From NCBI GenBank assembly GCA_024224295.1, contig JAAENN010000020.1, forward strand, positions 62,001 to 126,000: a stretch of DNA of 64,000 nt, read 5' to 3'. A program made the position numbers and the translations under genes. Below are positions 34,811 to 43,965 of the stretch, piece after piece. The notes under the pieces were generated by a model. That model made no database searches and was not told the DNA's origin. It was given only the letters and a program-made list of their open reading frames with translations. Each line of letters opens with the position of its first letter. Positions within the stretch are counted from its first letter, which is position 1. Origin of the DNA: Shimia sp. (GTDB lineage: Bacteria; Pseudomonadota; Alphaproteobacteria; Rhodobacterales; Rhodobacteraceae).

Positions 34811-35296
34811 ATGACCGCACCCTACGCCCCCTCCGCCCGCATCGGACACGTGCACCTGAAAGTCGCTGACCTAGACCGTGCAATTGCTTTCTATGCCGAT
34901 GTGCTGGGCTTTGAGGTGCAAACCCGCCTCGGCAACGACGCCGCCTTCCTGGGATCAGACGGCTACCACCATCACATCGGCCTCAACACCTGGCGCAGCA
35001 AAGGCAGCGGCCCGGCACCGGAACACCACACCGGCCTATTTCACACCGCCATCCTCTACCCAACCCGCGCTGACCTCGCGACAGCAGTGCAACGGGTCAT
35101 TGACGCAGGCTATCCGGTCCTGGGCGCATCCGACCATGGCGTGTCAGAAGCCATCTATTTTAACGACCCCGATGGCAACGGCGTCGAACTCTATCGTGAC
35201 CGCCATACAGCCGAATGGCCCCGCCACAACGACGGAAGCCTGCAAATGTACAGTCGGCCTATGAAACTGGACGAGCTCCTTACAGAAGCGGCCTAA
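34811..35296 (+). CDS. VOC-family dioxygenase-like protein (CatE/BphC type)
   Basis: 161 residues. The metal-binding first strand IGHVHLKVADLDRAIAFYAD is at residue 11 with histidine 13 or 15 as ligand; the second ligand region is GLFHTAILYPTRADL near residue 77, and the last EAIYFNDPDGNGVELYRDR near residue 115 gives the glutamate. This His-His-Glu layout fits extradiol dioxygenases or glyoxalases. GGAGA precedes the ATG. The gene is monocistronic or sits just upstream of phoX; substrate unknown. Confidence 0.87.
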   Translation: MTAPYAPSARIGHVHLKVADLDRAIAFYADVLGFEVQTRLGNDAAFLGSDGYHHHIGLNTWRSKGSGPAPEHHTGLFHTAILYPTRADLATAVQRVIDAGYPVLGASDHGVSEAIYFNDPDGNGVELYRDRHTAEWPRHNDGSLQMYSRPMKLDELLTEAA

Positions 35297-35305
35297 CGCC
35301 TACCT

Positions 35306-35345
35306 GCGTCACAAAACTGCAAACAACTTGTCACGAATCTGAATC
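35306..35345 (+). promoter_or_regulatory. Pho-box-like array in front of phoX
   Basis: Four 7-base units at exact 11-base spacing, GCGTCAC (35306), CTGCAAA (35317), TTGTCAC (35328) and CTGAATC (35339), each separated by four A/T-rich bases, resemble the Pho-box unit CTGTCAY. Individual matches are 4 to 6 of 7. A possible -10 TATTAA lies at 35365-35370 and GGAG at 35390. PhoX genes are normally PhoB-controlled, which supports the reading, but the outer units are weak. Confidence 0.6.
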
Positions 35346-35398
35346 GACGGCCTCCTAACCTTGGTATTAACCAACGATCCAAGCCTACGGAGCCAGGA

Positions 35399-37302
35399 AT
35401 GTCCTCTAATCCCCACATCGACGATCTGTCCTTTGACGAAATCGACGAACTGATCTCGCCACGTGCCGAAGAAACTGACTTTGACCACATCGTGGAAACC
35501 GCCCTGTCCCGCCGTGGCTTCCTCGGTGGTGTGATGACCTTTGGCCTCGGCACTTTCCTGGTCGGCAGCACCGCCCTCACCCGCGATGCATTGGCAGATG
35601 GGCATGCTGACCGGTTTGGCTTCACCCAGGTTACGGCCAACTCTGAGGACACCATCACCGTCCCGGAAGGCTTTGAGTGGGAACAGGTAGTGACCTGGGG
35701 CGATCCACTTTTCTCGGACGCTCCTGCCTTTGACGACGCAACCCGCGGCACCGCCGCCTCTCAGGCCCTTGCCTTTGGGGACAACAACGACGGCATGTCG
35801 ATCTTCACCAAAGACGGCCGCACCGTCATGGCGATCAACAACGAATACACCAACCGCAAGATCCTCTGGGGCAACAACCCGGACGGAAAATGGGTGTCCG
35901 ACGACGATGTACAAAAAGGCATGAACGCACATGGCGTGTCTGTCTTTGAAGTGGCCCGTGACGAGAGCGGCAAATGGCAAGTTGTGGTCGACAGCGACCT
36001 GAACCGCCGCATCACGCCGCAAACCGATATGGACTTAACTGGCCCAGCGGCAGGCCATGACCTGCTGAAAACCAAAGCTGACCCAACCGGCACCACCACC
36101 AAAGGCACTTGGAACAACTGTGGCAACGGTGAAACCCCTTGGGGCACTTACTTGACCTGCGAAGAAAACTTCAACGGCTACTTCTCCGCCGAAGACGAAG
36201 CGCATGAGGTTTCCGCAGAACTGAAACGCTACGGTGCCTCGTCCAAAGACTGGGGTTATGGCGGGCCAAAGTGGACAACCGCTTTGACGTCTCCAAGAAC
36301 CCAAATGAGCCAAACCGTGCAGGCTATGTGGTCGAAATCGATCCATTTGACCCAACCTCCACGCCAAAGAAACGCACCGCTCTGGGCCGCTTCAAACATG
36401 AAAACGCCGCCGTGGTTCTGGCGGCCAACGGCAAAGCGGTTGTCTACCTCGGCGACGATGAACGCGGTGAGTTCCTCTACAGGTTTGTCTCTCACGGTGT
36501 TTACACCGCCACCGGCGATAACAGCGATCTTTTGGAAAATGGCGACCTGTTTGTTGCCAAATTCCATGACGACATGCGCGGCGAATGGCTGGCCCTGACG
36601 CCAGAAACCACCGGCATGAGCGACGCAGAGATCCGTATCCACACCCGTCAGGCCGCGTCTCACGTAGGCGCGACCACGATGGACCGCCCAGAATGGGTGG
36701 CGGTGAACCCAACCAAGGCAGAAGCCTACGTTGCGCTCACCAACAACAAGAACCGTGGCAAAAAGCCAAATGCGGGCGGTGATGACACCTCCGCAAACGG
36801 CCCGAACCCACGGGACAACAACAACTACGGCCAGATCGCCCGCTGGATGCCGGACAACGAGGACCACAGCTCAAACGGGTTTAGCTGGAACCTCTTCGCC
36901 CTGGCCGGGAACCCGGATGTGCATGATGATGCATATGCAGGCAGCGAGAACATCAATGCCGGAAATATGTTCAACTCGCCGGACGGCATGGCCTTTGACA
37001 GCACCGGCCTGTTGTGGATCCAGACCGACGGCAAATATTCTAACGAAGGCGACTTTGCTGGCATGGGCAATAACCAGATGCTTGCGGGCGACACCGTCAC
37101 CGGTGAAATCCGCCGCTTCCTGGTTGGCCCCAAAGAATGTGAAGTCACCGGAGTTTGCTGGTCCCCGGATCGCCGCACCATGTTTGTCGGCATTCAGCAC
37201 CCGGGCGAAAAAGGCAACTCCCACTTCCCGGATGGCGGCACCTCCGTGCCACGGTCTGGTGTTTTCGCGGTACGTCGCACAGACGGCGGCCTAATTGGAT
37301 AA
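35399..37302 (+). pseudogene. phoX: PhoX-type alkaline phosphatase, frameshifted
   Basis: The coding sequence is split between two frames. Frame 1 from 35399 has a Tat signal (SRRGFLGGVMTFGLGTF at residues 37-53) and the DUF839 start; frame 2, from about 36263 to 37302, continues the family without a break (VDNRFDVSKNPNEPNRAGYV, RFKHENAAV and so on). One missing base near 36260-36267 (GGCGGGCC, where GGC-TGG-GCC or GGC-GGG-GCC would keep the frame) restores a product of about 634 residues, the usual PhoX length. PhoX is a calcium- and iron-dependent periplasmic phosphatase. No slippery sequence is seen; true pseudogene or sequence error. Confidence 0.87.
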
Positions 37303-37378
37303 CGACTACGCAAATTCTAACTACCCAAATACCTTTTTACATCCCGCTTTTTAGCACCAATCCTTTGGCCCTCGACCT

Positions 37379-37402
37379 CCCCCGGTCGGGGGCTTTCCTT
37401 TT
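37379..37402 (+). terminator. Terminator after phoX
   Basis: CCCCC (37379-37383) and GGGGG (37388-37392) form a short stem with a 4-base loop, followed by TTTCCTTTT. It lies 76 bases after the phoX stop and just before the convergent SDR gene. Confidence 0.65.
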
Positions 37403-37414
37403 AGCGGAAGCCGC

Positions 37415-38143
37415 TTAGCCGCGTCCGATGTAAGGCATCTTAGTCGCCATCACCGTCATGAACTGCACATTTGCGTTGAGCGGCATCTGCGCCATATGCA
37501 GCACCGAGCGCGCCGCATCCTGCACATCCATCGTGGCATTGGGGGCCTTGCCATCGGCGACCAGCGCCGCGTTCAACCCGGCCACCATGTCAGTCTCCGC
37601 ATTGCCGATGTCGATCTGACCACAGGCGATGTCATACGGCCGCCCATCCAGTGACAATGTCCGTGTCAGCCCGGTCACCGCGTGTTTGGTAAGCGTGTAA
37701 CACACCGAGCCTTCGCGCGGCACATGTGCGCTCAGTGAACCGTTGTTGATGATCCGCCCGCCTTGCGGCACTTGCCGCCGCATCTGCGCATAGGCCAGCT
37801 TGGCGGCAATAAACATGCCACGCACGTTTACATCGAGCACCTGATCAAAGCCGCCCAGATCGATCTCGTCAATCGATCCCGCAGGCCCAAACATGCCGGC
37901 ATTGTTGAATAGAGCATCCAGCCGCTCCGCCCGCGCCACAAACCGCGCAAAGGCACTTTCCATCGCCGCCGCATCGGTCACATCCGCCACCAAAGGCACC
38001 GCGTTGACGTACTCATCCGCAATCGCCTGTAGCTTTTCTTCGCTGCGCGCCAACACGCCAACGCGCCAACCAGCCTCCAGAAAGGCCACCGCCGTCGCTT
38101 TGCCAATACCTTGGCTCGCGCCGGTTACAATGATGCTCTTCAC
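37415..38143 (-). CDS. Short-chain dehydrogenase/reductase
   Basis: 242 residues, classical SDR. The cofactor motif is VTGASQGIGKATAVAF at residue 6 (TGxxxGIG), the NAG region is NNAGMF near residue 80, the catalytic serine is in IINNGSLSAHVPREGSV near residue 132 and the YxxxK in CYTLTKHAV near residue 149. A terminal YIGRG is typical of one Roseobacter SDR branch. Its start overlaps the RecD-like helicase by 4 bases, so the two are cotranscribed. Substrate cannot be predicted. Confidence 0.9.
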   Translation of the reverse strand: MKSIIVTGASQGIGKATAVAFLEAGWRVGVLARSEEKLQAIADEYVNAVPLVADVTDAAAMESAFARFVARAERLDALFNNAGMFGPAGSIDEIDLGGFDQVLDVNVRGMFIAAKLAYAQMRRQVPQGGRIINNGSLSAHVPREGSVCYTLTKHAVTGLTRTLSLDGRPYDIACGQIDIGNAETDMVAGLNAALVADGKAPNATMDVQDAARSVLHMAQMPLNANVQFMTVMATKMPYIGRG

Positions 38144-39672
38144 GCGCTTTCCTCCTGCGCCATCAACTCCAGCGGCACAGGCGCCACAGTCAAGTCACTC
38201 ACGTCCAGCGGCCCAGACGGCTTAGCCAACCGATTGCGCACCACCCAGTGTAGCCGCTCACTGGCCCGTGTGATCGCCACATATGCCAGGCGCTTCCACA
38301 ACGGTTGCCCAGCCTCCTGCCGGTTCATCCGCGCCGCCACAAACAGGTCCGGCGCAAACACCTGCACATTCTCCCACTGAGAGCCTTGCGCCTTGTGAAT
38401 GGTCACCGCCGCCCCATGCAGGAACGTCGCCCCCATGCGCGCCGCATAGGGAATAAACGGCTCTTCCTCATCCGGCATCTCGATCTTCACAATCGACGCC
38501 GCCGACACACGCGGGTCTTCCGCGCCCATCACATGCAGCCGCGAAAACCCCGGCTTACGTCCCGGCCCCAGATAAATCACCTGCGCGCCTTTGATCAGCC
38601 CCCGTGCCTCCAGATCCAGCCGCTTCTTGCGGTGTTTCATCGGCAGTTCAATTCCGTCACAGATCAGTGGCTCACCTTCCAGCAACTCATCTTCCGGTGC
38701 ACCATGCACCACGCGAAATGCGTTGATCAGCCGGATACGTGTCGCATTGCGCCAAACCAAGACCGGCGAGCGCGCCATCAGGTCGACCTCAACGCGCTGC
38801 GCCAGAACCACACGATCATCTTTGCGCGCAGACTCTTCCACCATACGATCAAAATCCTGAAACCCCAGTTGCGGATCCGCCAGCGCGTGGGCCAAATCCA
38901 AAATCGGGTTGTCCGCTTCTTGGCGGTGAATACGTTCCAAATTGTAGACCGCCGGCGCAGGCAGTTTATCAAACACCATCGCACCCGACTGGTTCACCGG
39001 CGCCAACTGCGCCGGATCACCAAACAGCACCAGCGTGCTGAAAATCTCTTTTAAATCATCAAACTGCTTGTCATCCAGCATCGAGCTTTCATCGATAAAC
39101 CCGATGTCCAGCGGATCATCCCGCCGCTTCCAGCCGGTGATAAAATCCGAGCCGCGCAGCCCAGCCGCCGCCAAAGCCCCCGGAATGGATTTGTGCAGCT
39201 GATAAAACGCATGCGCCCGATCCAAGGCCTCTTCCGTCAGCCCTTCAATCTCTGGCTTCTCACCTTTTTCGGCCAACCACTCCGCGATCTTCTCATATTC
39301 CGGGTCATAAACCGGCGTGTAGATGATCCGGTGAATGGTGGTCGCGGGCACACCGCGCATGCGCAACACACTCGCCGCCTTGTTGGTCGGGGCCAAAATG
39401 GCCAGCGTGCGGTGGTCTTTCTTGCGCTTGCCTTCATAATCGCCGGAGACAATGTCCACCCCCGCCCCTTCCAGCGCCTTCACCATCTCTGCCAGCAACA
39501 AGGTTTTGCCCGACCCGGCCTTGCCGGTCACAGCGGCAATCGCCTGCTTGCCTTCGGTCGCGGGCGTCAGAATGCCTTCGTCCAAATCCACCCCCAGCCC
39601 TTTGAGCAAAGAGGAGATATTGTCAAAGGCCTCGGCCTGATCGTGGCTGAATATGATGGAGGTACTGCTCAT
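38140..39672 (-). CDS. RecD-like superfamily 1 DNA helicase
   Basis: 510 residues. Walker A is TGKAGSGKT near residue 50, motif Ia APTNKAASVLR near residue 95, Walker B IGFIDESSMLDD near residue 192, motif III GDPAQLAPVNQSG near residue 218, and the C-terminal TIHKAQGSQW and VAITRASERL lie near residues 427 and 467. This is the SF1B (RecD/TraA-like) pattern, but without RecBCD partners nearby. Probable 5'-3' helicase working in DNA repair or processing; specific task unknown. It leads the SDR gene. Confidence 0.85.
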   Translation of the reverse strand: MSSTSIIFSHDQAEAFDNISSLLKGLGVDLDEGILTPATEGKQAIAAVTGKAGSGKTLLLAEMVKALEGAGVDIVSGDYEGKRKKDHRTLAILAPTNKAASVLRMRGVPATTIHRIIYTPVYDPEYEKIAEWLAEKGEKPEIEGLTEEALDRAHAFYQLHKSIPGALAAAGLRGSDFITGWKRRDDPLDIGFIDESSMLDDKQFDDLKEIFSTLVLFGDPAQLAPVNQSGAMVFDKLPAPAVYNLERIHRQEADNPILDLAHALADPQLGFQDFDRMVEESARKDDRVVLAQRVEVDLMARSPVLVWRNATRIRLINAFRVVHGAPEDELLEGEPLICDGIELPMKHRKKRLDLEARGLIKGAQVIYLGPGRKPGFSRLHVMGAEDPRVSAASIVKIEMPDEEEPFIPYAARMGATFLHGAAVTIHKAQGSQWENVQVFAPDLFVAARMNRQEAGQPLWKRLAYVAITRASERLHWVVRNRLAKPSGPLDVSDLTVAPVPLELMAQEESA

Positions 39673-39850
39673 GGCGCGACCCTATAGCGGGCAGCGATTG
39701 GGGGCCAGCGGGTTTCTCGACATCCTCGTCATCACCTTACTTGAAGCGCTGCATTCAATCGCCCCAAAGCCACTACGGCCGCGTCTTATTTTTGCCACTT
39801 AAGGCCGATCTATTAGGGCGACGCATCAATCATTAAGTGTGCCTTATTTT

Positions 39851-40828
39851 ATGTCCCAATCAGATTTCCAAGCACGGCTCAATCGTCTTCAGATGAATCG
39901 TCCTTCAACGGAGCCAACAAACAAGTCAAGTAACCCAGCGCCCAAAGCCCTCAACAATCGTCCCACAAAACTGAGCTGGCTGACCGTTGCTGCGTTTGTA
40001 TTTCTAGGAAGGTGGACCGCAGTATTTGTCAACGAAGAGTACGACCTCATCAAAGAGACTTTTGGTGAGCAAGGCGCGATAATTGTCGGCATGATCGCGT
40101 TGGCTTTAACGGCTATTGGATCGCTATTATTTCTGCACGCACTTTGGAAACAGTTCAAACCAAACACGCCCAAAAGTGTCCGGTCGGGATCAGAACAGAA
40201 CAAAGCGTCTCAAGTCTTCCCTCAGTCCAAGCGAACCGAGCAAAAACTGGGTCCATCAATCTTTCTTATTGTACTCTTCCCCTTGCTATACGCCATCGCA
40301 GCTAACCTTGACGGCTTGATTGGCGAAAAGGGCAAAACCTCTCATGTGATCTTCGATGTCGTTCTGCCCAGCCTTTCTACTCTTGTGCTGCTTGCATTCG
40401 TTTGCGCGGGCCTCGTGGTCAATATTGGCGCGATCTTTAAATTCGGTCGCCGAGAAAGCCCTGTGATAACGCCGGACATGTCTGCCGAACAGATTGAAGC
40501 CATAGCGTCTCAGCGCAACCAGCGCGATGGCCTGTCAGGCATTCTTCTGGGTGCCGGCGCGGTTGGATATCTTGGCTTGGGAACAACCGCTGTCAAATCA
40601 CCCATTGAGGACGTCACCAAGTTTGGTTTTCCCATGCTTCTTGTGGCAGCCGTGCTAGTGCTCAGTGTGTTGATAAGACTACTGCTTATTTTGATTAGAC
40701 AACGGCGGTTCCCCTGGCGCACTCCGATCTACTTTCTTGCCTCTGCGGCAGGCGTGCTCCTGCTCTTCCGCCGAACAAGCCTACACCTTTCGGACTACGA
40801 ACCAATTTTGGCTTCGCTGGCCAACTGA
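39851..40828 (+). CDS. Uncharacterised polytopic membrane protein
   Basis: 325 residues, not recognised as a known family. After a short polar N-terminus (MSQSDFQARLNRLQMNR, a coiled segment resembling other Roseobacter small membrane proteins) come about six or seven hydrophobic segments near residues 41-60, 76-100, 134-151, 167-192, 232-249, 258-283 and 290-305. By eye the gene is poorer in G and C than its neighbours, which could mean recent transfer; this was not calculated. It stands alone between two divergent or unrelated units. The ATG at 39851 is used; a GTG at 39839 is possible. Confidence 0.72.
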   Translation: MSQSDFQARLNRLQMNRPSTEPTNKSSNPAPKALNNRPTKLSWLTVAAFVFLGRWTAVFVNEEYDLIKETFGEQGAIIVGMIALALTAIGSLLFLHALWKQFKPNTPKSVRSGSEQNKASQVFPQSKRTEQKLGPSIFLIVLFPLLYAIAANLDGLIGEKGKTSHVIFDVVLPSLSTLVLLAFVCAGLVVNIGAIFKFGRRESPVITPDMSAEQIEAIASQRNQRDGLSGILLGAGAVGYLGLGTTAVKSPIEDVTKFGFPMLLVAAVLVLSVLIRLLLILIRQRRFPWRTPIYFLASAAGVLLLFRRTSLHLSDYEPILASLAN

Positions 40829-40901
40829 GCCTGTGTGAGCCCAATGTGGGAGGTCGAAAGTCTATCTGCTGATCCTGGCTGAGGGGCATCCACCTACCAA
40901 C

Positions 40902-40951
40902 AAAAAGACCCCCGAAACCATGCGGCTCCGAGGGCTTGAGGAAAACGGGGG
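40902..40951 (-). terminator. Possible terminator after ccr
   Basis: Read on the minus strand, CCCCCG (40951-40946) can pair with CGGGGG (40914-40909) around a loop of 31 bases that holds further pairing, followed by a T-run (40906-40902). It lies 25 bases beyond the ccr stop. The large loop lowers confidence. Confidence 0.5.
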
Positions 40952-40975
40952 AAACCGTTTTACGATCCGTGAATA

Positions 40976-42262
40976 CTACTTGCCCGCGTCCAGCACATCT
41001 TCCAGCGTGCGCAGGCCAGTCTTTGGCGCCTGCACCAGCACCGACATATTGCCCGGCTTGTGCTCATTGCGCAGCATCTTCATATGCGCATCCGGCAGCT
41101 CTGCCCATGGGAACACTTCAGACATACATGGGTCCAGACGGCGTTCTACCATCAGTTGGTTGGCAGCCGCAGCCTGCTTCAGGTGGGCAAAGTGAGAGCC
41201 CTGTAGACGTTTCTGGTGCATCCACATGTAACGCACGTCAAATGTGCAGTTGAAACCGGAGGTACCAGCACAGATCACAACCATGCCGCCCTTTTTCACC
41301 ACCAAAGTGGACACAGGGAAAGTCGCCTGACCGGGGTGTTCAAACACCATATCCACGTTCACGCCCTTGCCGGTGATCTCCCAGATCGCCTTACCAAATT
41401 TGCGCGCTTCTTTCAGCCAAGTGTTGTACTCAGGCGTGTTCACCGTGGGCAGCTCGCCCCAGCAGTTGAAGTCGTTGCGGTTGATCACGCCTTTCGCGCC
41501 AAGCCCCATGACAAAGTCACGTTTGCTCTCGTCCGAAATCACGCCAATCGCATTGGCACCAGCAGTGTTGATCAGCTGGATCGCATACGACCCCAGACCA
41601 CCGGACGCGCCCCACACCAGAACATTCTGGCCCGGCTTCAGGTCGTGTGGCTCGTGGCCAAACAGCATCCGGTACGCGGTTGCCAGCGTCAGCGTGTAAC
41701 AAGCGCTCTCTTCCCAGGTCAGGTGCTTCGGACGTGGCATAAGTTGCTGTGCCTGCACACGGGTGAACTGGGAGAACGATCCATCAGGAGTCTCATAGCC
41801 CCAAATGCGCTGGCTGTCGGAGAACATCGGATCGCCGCCGTTGCAGTGCTCGTCGTCACCATCATCCTGGTTGCAGTGGATCACAACTTCGTCGCCCACT
41901 TTCCAGCGCTTCACCTTGTCACCCACGGCCCAAACGATGCCGGACGCATCAGAACCGGCAATGTGATACGGCTGCTTGTGCACGTCGAACATGGAGATCG
42001 GAACACCCAGACCAGCCCAGACACCGTTGTAGTTCACGCCCGCCGCCATCACTAGAACCAGCACTTCATGGCTGTCCAGCGTTGGCACGTCGACAACTTC
42101 CTGAAGCATCGCCTTGTCCGGCTCACCTTGACGCTCGCGACGGATCGCCCAGGCGTACATCTGTTTTGGGACATGTCCCATCGGGGGCATCTCGCCCATT
42201 TCGTACAGGTCTTTCTGTGGTGCGTCGTAGGTCGCAATGCCGTTTTCAGTATCCAGAGCCAT
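40976..42262 (-). CDS. ccr: Crotonyl-CoA carboxylase/reductase
   Basis: Key enzyme of the ethylmalonyl-CoA pathway: converts crotonyl-CoA, CO2 and NADPH to ethylmalonyl-CoA. 428 residues, the usual length. Medium-chain dehydrogenase fold with the substrate region VMAAGVNYNGVWAGLGVP near residue 72, the characteristic NQDDGDDEHCNGGDPMFSDS insertion near residue 130, the cofactor motif VWGASGGLGSYAIQ near residue 217, and EHPGQATFPVST near residue 312. GGAGG precedes the ATG. The 151-base upstream region contains a CGCAGCA/TGCTGCG hairpin (42386-42404) next to the acyltransferase end. Confidence 0.97.
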   Translation of the reverse strand: MALDTENGIATYDAPQKDLYEMGEMPPMGHVPKQMYAWAIRRERQGEPDKAMLQEVVDVPTLDSHEVLVLVMAAGVNYNGVWAGLGVPISMFDVHKQPYHIAGSDASGIVWAVGDKVKRWKVGDEVVIHCNQDDGDDEHCNGGDPMFSDSQRIWGYETPDGSFSQFTRVQAQQLMPRPKHLTWEESACYTLTLATAYRMLFGHEPHDLKPGQNVLVWGASGGLGSYAIQLINTAGANAIGVISDESKRDFVMGLGAKGVINRNDFNCWGELPTVNTPEYNTWLKEARKFGKAIWEITGKGVNVDMVFEHPGQATFPVSTLVVKKGGMVVICAGTSGFNCTFDVRYMWMHQKRLQGSHFAHLKQAAAANQLMVERRLDPCMSEVFPWAELPDAHMKMLRNEHKPGNMSVLVQAPKTGLRTLEDVLDAGK

Positions 42263-42413
42263 CTTCGCCTCCTGATTGGTCGTTTCGCCGCGATGCAGAA
42301 TCGCGTTCCTGCCACCGTGATACGGATGCTAAGGTAACATTGCAACCTTCAAAGAGGTCATTTTGTAATTTTATGACCCAGCAGTCGCAGCATGGATTGC
42401 TGCGCACGCACAA

Positions 42414-43772
42414 TCACCCCAGCAAATGCCTTATGGAATTGGCATAAAACCGTAGGATATCCGCCTGGTCTTTGTTCACAGAGAACGTGCCGTCACCTTC
42501 TAGGAGCACCCGCCGCCCCACCAAGGTCTTAAGCGCACTTTCAATTGCTTCTTCCGGTGCATCACGCATAAAACGCGCCCGGTTCTGCGGCAACGCCGAC
42601 AACCGCTCGGCAAAAGCACCCTTCACGTCCTCCTCCGACAAAGGCCCAGAAGCTTGCTCAAAAATATATGCAATCAGCGGCACCGGTAGAATCGGCACCA
42701 CCCCGTTGATACGTCGCATCAATTCCACACCCAGCGGTTTGGCGACGTCGCCCGTCACGTTTTTGGAGAACTCCGTGAGCGACACAGGCCGTCCAAAGCG
42801 CACCGTGGCATTGCCAAAACGATGCACCTTGCCGCGCAGGCGCAACAGCAGCTGCTTGAAGAAGAACCCCACAATCACCGAAATCCGCGCCCGGAACCCC
42901 TTCCCGCCGCTTGCCGCCGATTCAAGCAGGATGCGGTCTTCCAACACCCGATCATAGTTGATCGCAACCGGAACAAAGACCACGTCGCGCCCGTCGGGTT
43001 GATAGGCGTCGGTAATGTATTTGATCAGCCCTAACTTAGGATCCTGCGGTGCCCCGGTTAGCGACAGCCGCCCCTCCGGGAACATCGCTTGCGCCACCCC
43101 CGCCTCGGTCGCCAAACGCACATAGGCAGCCAGCACCTTGCGATAGAGATCATTGCGCGATTTGCGCCGGATAAAGTAAGCCCCCATCGCCCGGATCAAC
43201 CGGCTCAGCGGCCAAACCCGCGCCCATTCGCCTACCGCATAAGACAACGCCCCGCGCCGCGCCGCGAGATAGGTCACCAGCACGTAATCCATATTGCTCT
43301 TGTGATTGATCACATAAACAACCGTGCTCTCCTGCGGGATCGCATCCAGCGCCGCCTCATCCACATGGGTCAGACGTACACGATAAAACGCCCGGCTTAG
43401 GAACCGCGCAATCTTGATGGCGACGCCAAAATACATAGTGGCCGAAAACGACGGCACAATCTCTCCCGCGTAGCGCTTGGCAGTCTCAAAGGCCACAGCC
43501 TCCGGAATGCCCTCTTCTGCCGCATGTTCCGAAACCGCGCGGGTCACATCCGGCTGGTAGATCAGCCGCTCGATCATGTCGTGACGCTGCGCCAGTTTGA
43601 ACGGTTCAATTGGCCGCTCCAGACGCTCATTGAGCCGCGCCACAACACGCTCCATCCGACGCCGGAAGAACCAGCGCACCGAAGGAAACAGCAAATGGCT
43701 GGCGGCAGTGACCACTGCAAACAGCAGGATCAGCGCAAAAAGCCAAAGAGGAAGCTCAATCGTCGACGTCAT
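42414..43772 (-). CDS. Glycerol-3-phosphate/1-acyl-glycerol-3-phosphate acyltransferase-like protein
   Basis: 452 residues with an N-terminal membrane segment (residues 5-30). The PlsB/PlsC-type acyltransferase motifs are NHKSNMDYVLV near residue 155 (HxxxxD) and FPEGRLSLTG near residue 228. The C-terminal portion (residues 300-452) is a helical domain of the kind found in long PlsB-like enzymes. It would transfer an acyl group in phospholipid synthesis. The ATG at 43772 gives a membrane anchor; a longer frame is rejected. Located between ccr and ecm, divergent from ecm. Which of the two acylation steps it performs is undecided. Confidence 0.82.
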   Translation of the reverse strand: MTSTIELPLWLFALILLFAVVTAASHLLFPSVRWFFRRRMERVVARLNERLERPIEPFKLAQRHDMIERLIYQPDVTRAVSEHAAEEGIPEAVAFETAKRYAGEIVPSFSATMYFGVAIKIARFLSRAFYRVRLTHVDEAALDAIPQESTVVYVINHKSNMDYVLVTYLAARRGALSYAVGEWARVWPLSRLIRAMGAYFIRRKSRNDLYRKVLAAYVRLATEAGVAQAMFPEGRLSLTGAPQDPKLGLIKYITDAYQPDGRDVVFVPVAINYDRVLEDRILLESAASGGKGFRARISVIVGFFFKQLLLRLRGKVHRFGNATVRFGRPVSLTEFSKNVTGDVAKPLGVELMRRINGVVPILPVPLIAYIFEQASGPLSEEDVKGAFAERLSALPQNRARFMRDAPEEAIESALKTLVGRRVLLEGDGTFSVNKDQADILRFYANSIRHLLG

Positions 43773-43877
43773 GATATGACTCTGACAACAGCTTGAAGCG
43801 AGGCGCAATAGACTTCGCGTAACTCTCCCTCCTTGTGCCCAACCGGTGACGGAGGGATTTTGCCGCAACGCAGCGAA

Positions 43878-43910
43878 TTGACTTGCAAAGGATGTTTCGC
43901 GTAAATACGC
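43878..43910 (+). promoter_or_regulatory. Probable ecm promoter with overlapping dyad
   Basis: A -35 TTGACT at 43878-43883 is followed 18 bases later by TAAATA (43902-43907). The perfect palindrome GCGTA-AA-TACGC at 43899-43910 covers this -10. The 9-mer TTCGCGTAA at its left edge (43896) is repeated at 43814-43822 near the start of the divergent acyltransferase gene. This fits a shared operator, though the regulator is unknown. Confidence 0.55.
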
Positions 43911-43965
43911 TCAAACGAAAGAATGTTGCTAGGTCGCACTCAGACCCCCAGCAGAGGACCGAAAT

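Noticed and set aside
36251..36271. Programmed frameshift site in phoX
   Set aside because: No slippery heptamer or stimulatory structure is visible; mutation or sequence error is more likely.
36271..37302. Second half of phoX as an independent gene starting at GTG 36271
   Set aside because: It begins in the middle of a conserved PhoX block with no ribosome site, and the first half ends in unrelated sequence; a frameshift is the simpler reading.
42386..42404. CGCAGCA/TGCTGCG hairpin between the acyltransferase end and ccr as a terminator
   Set aside because: Perfect arms, but no T-run on either side within reach; kept only as a note in the ccr entry.
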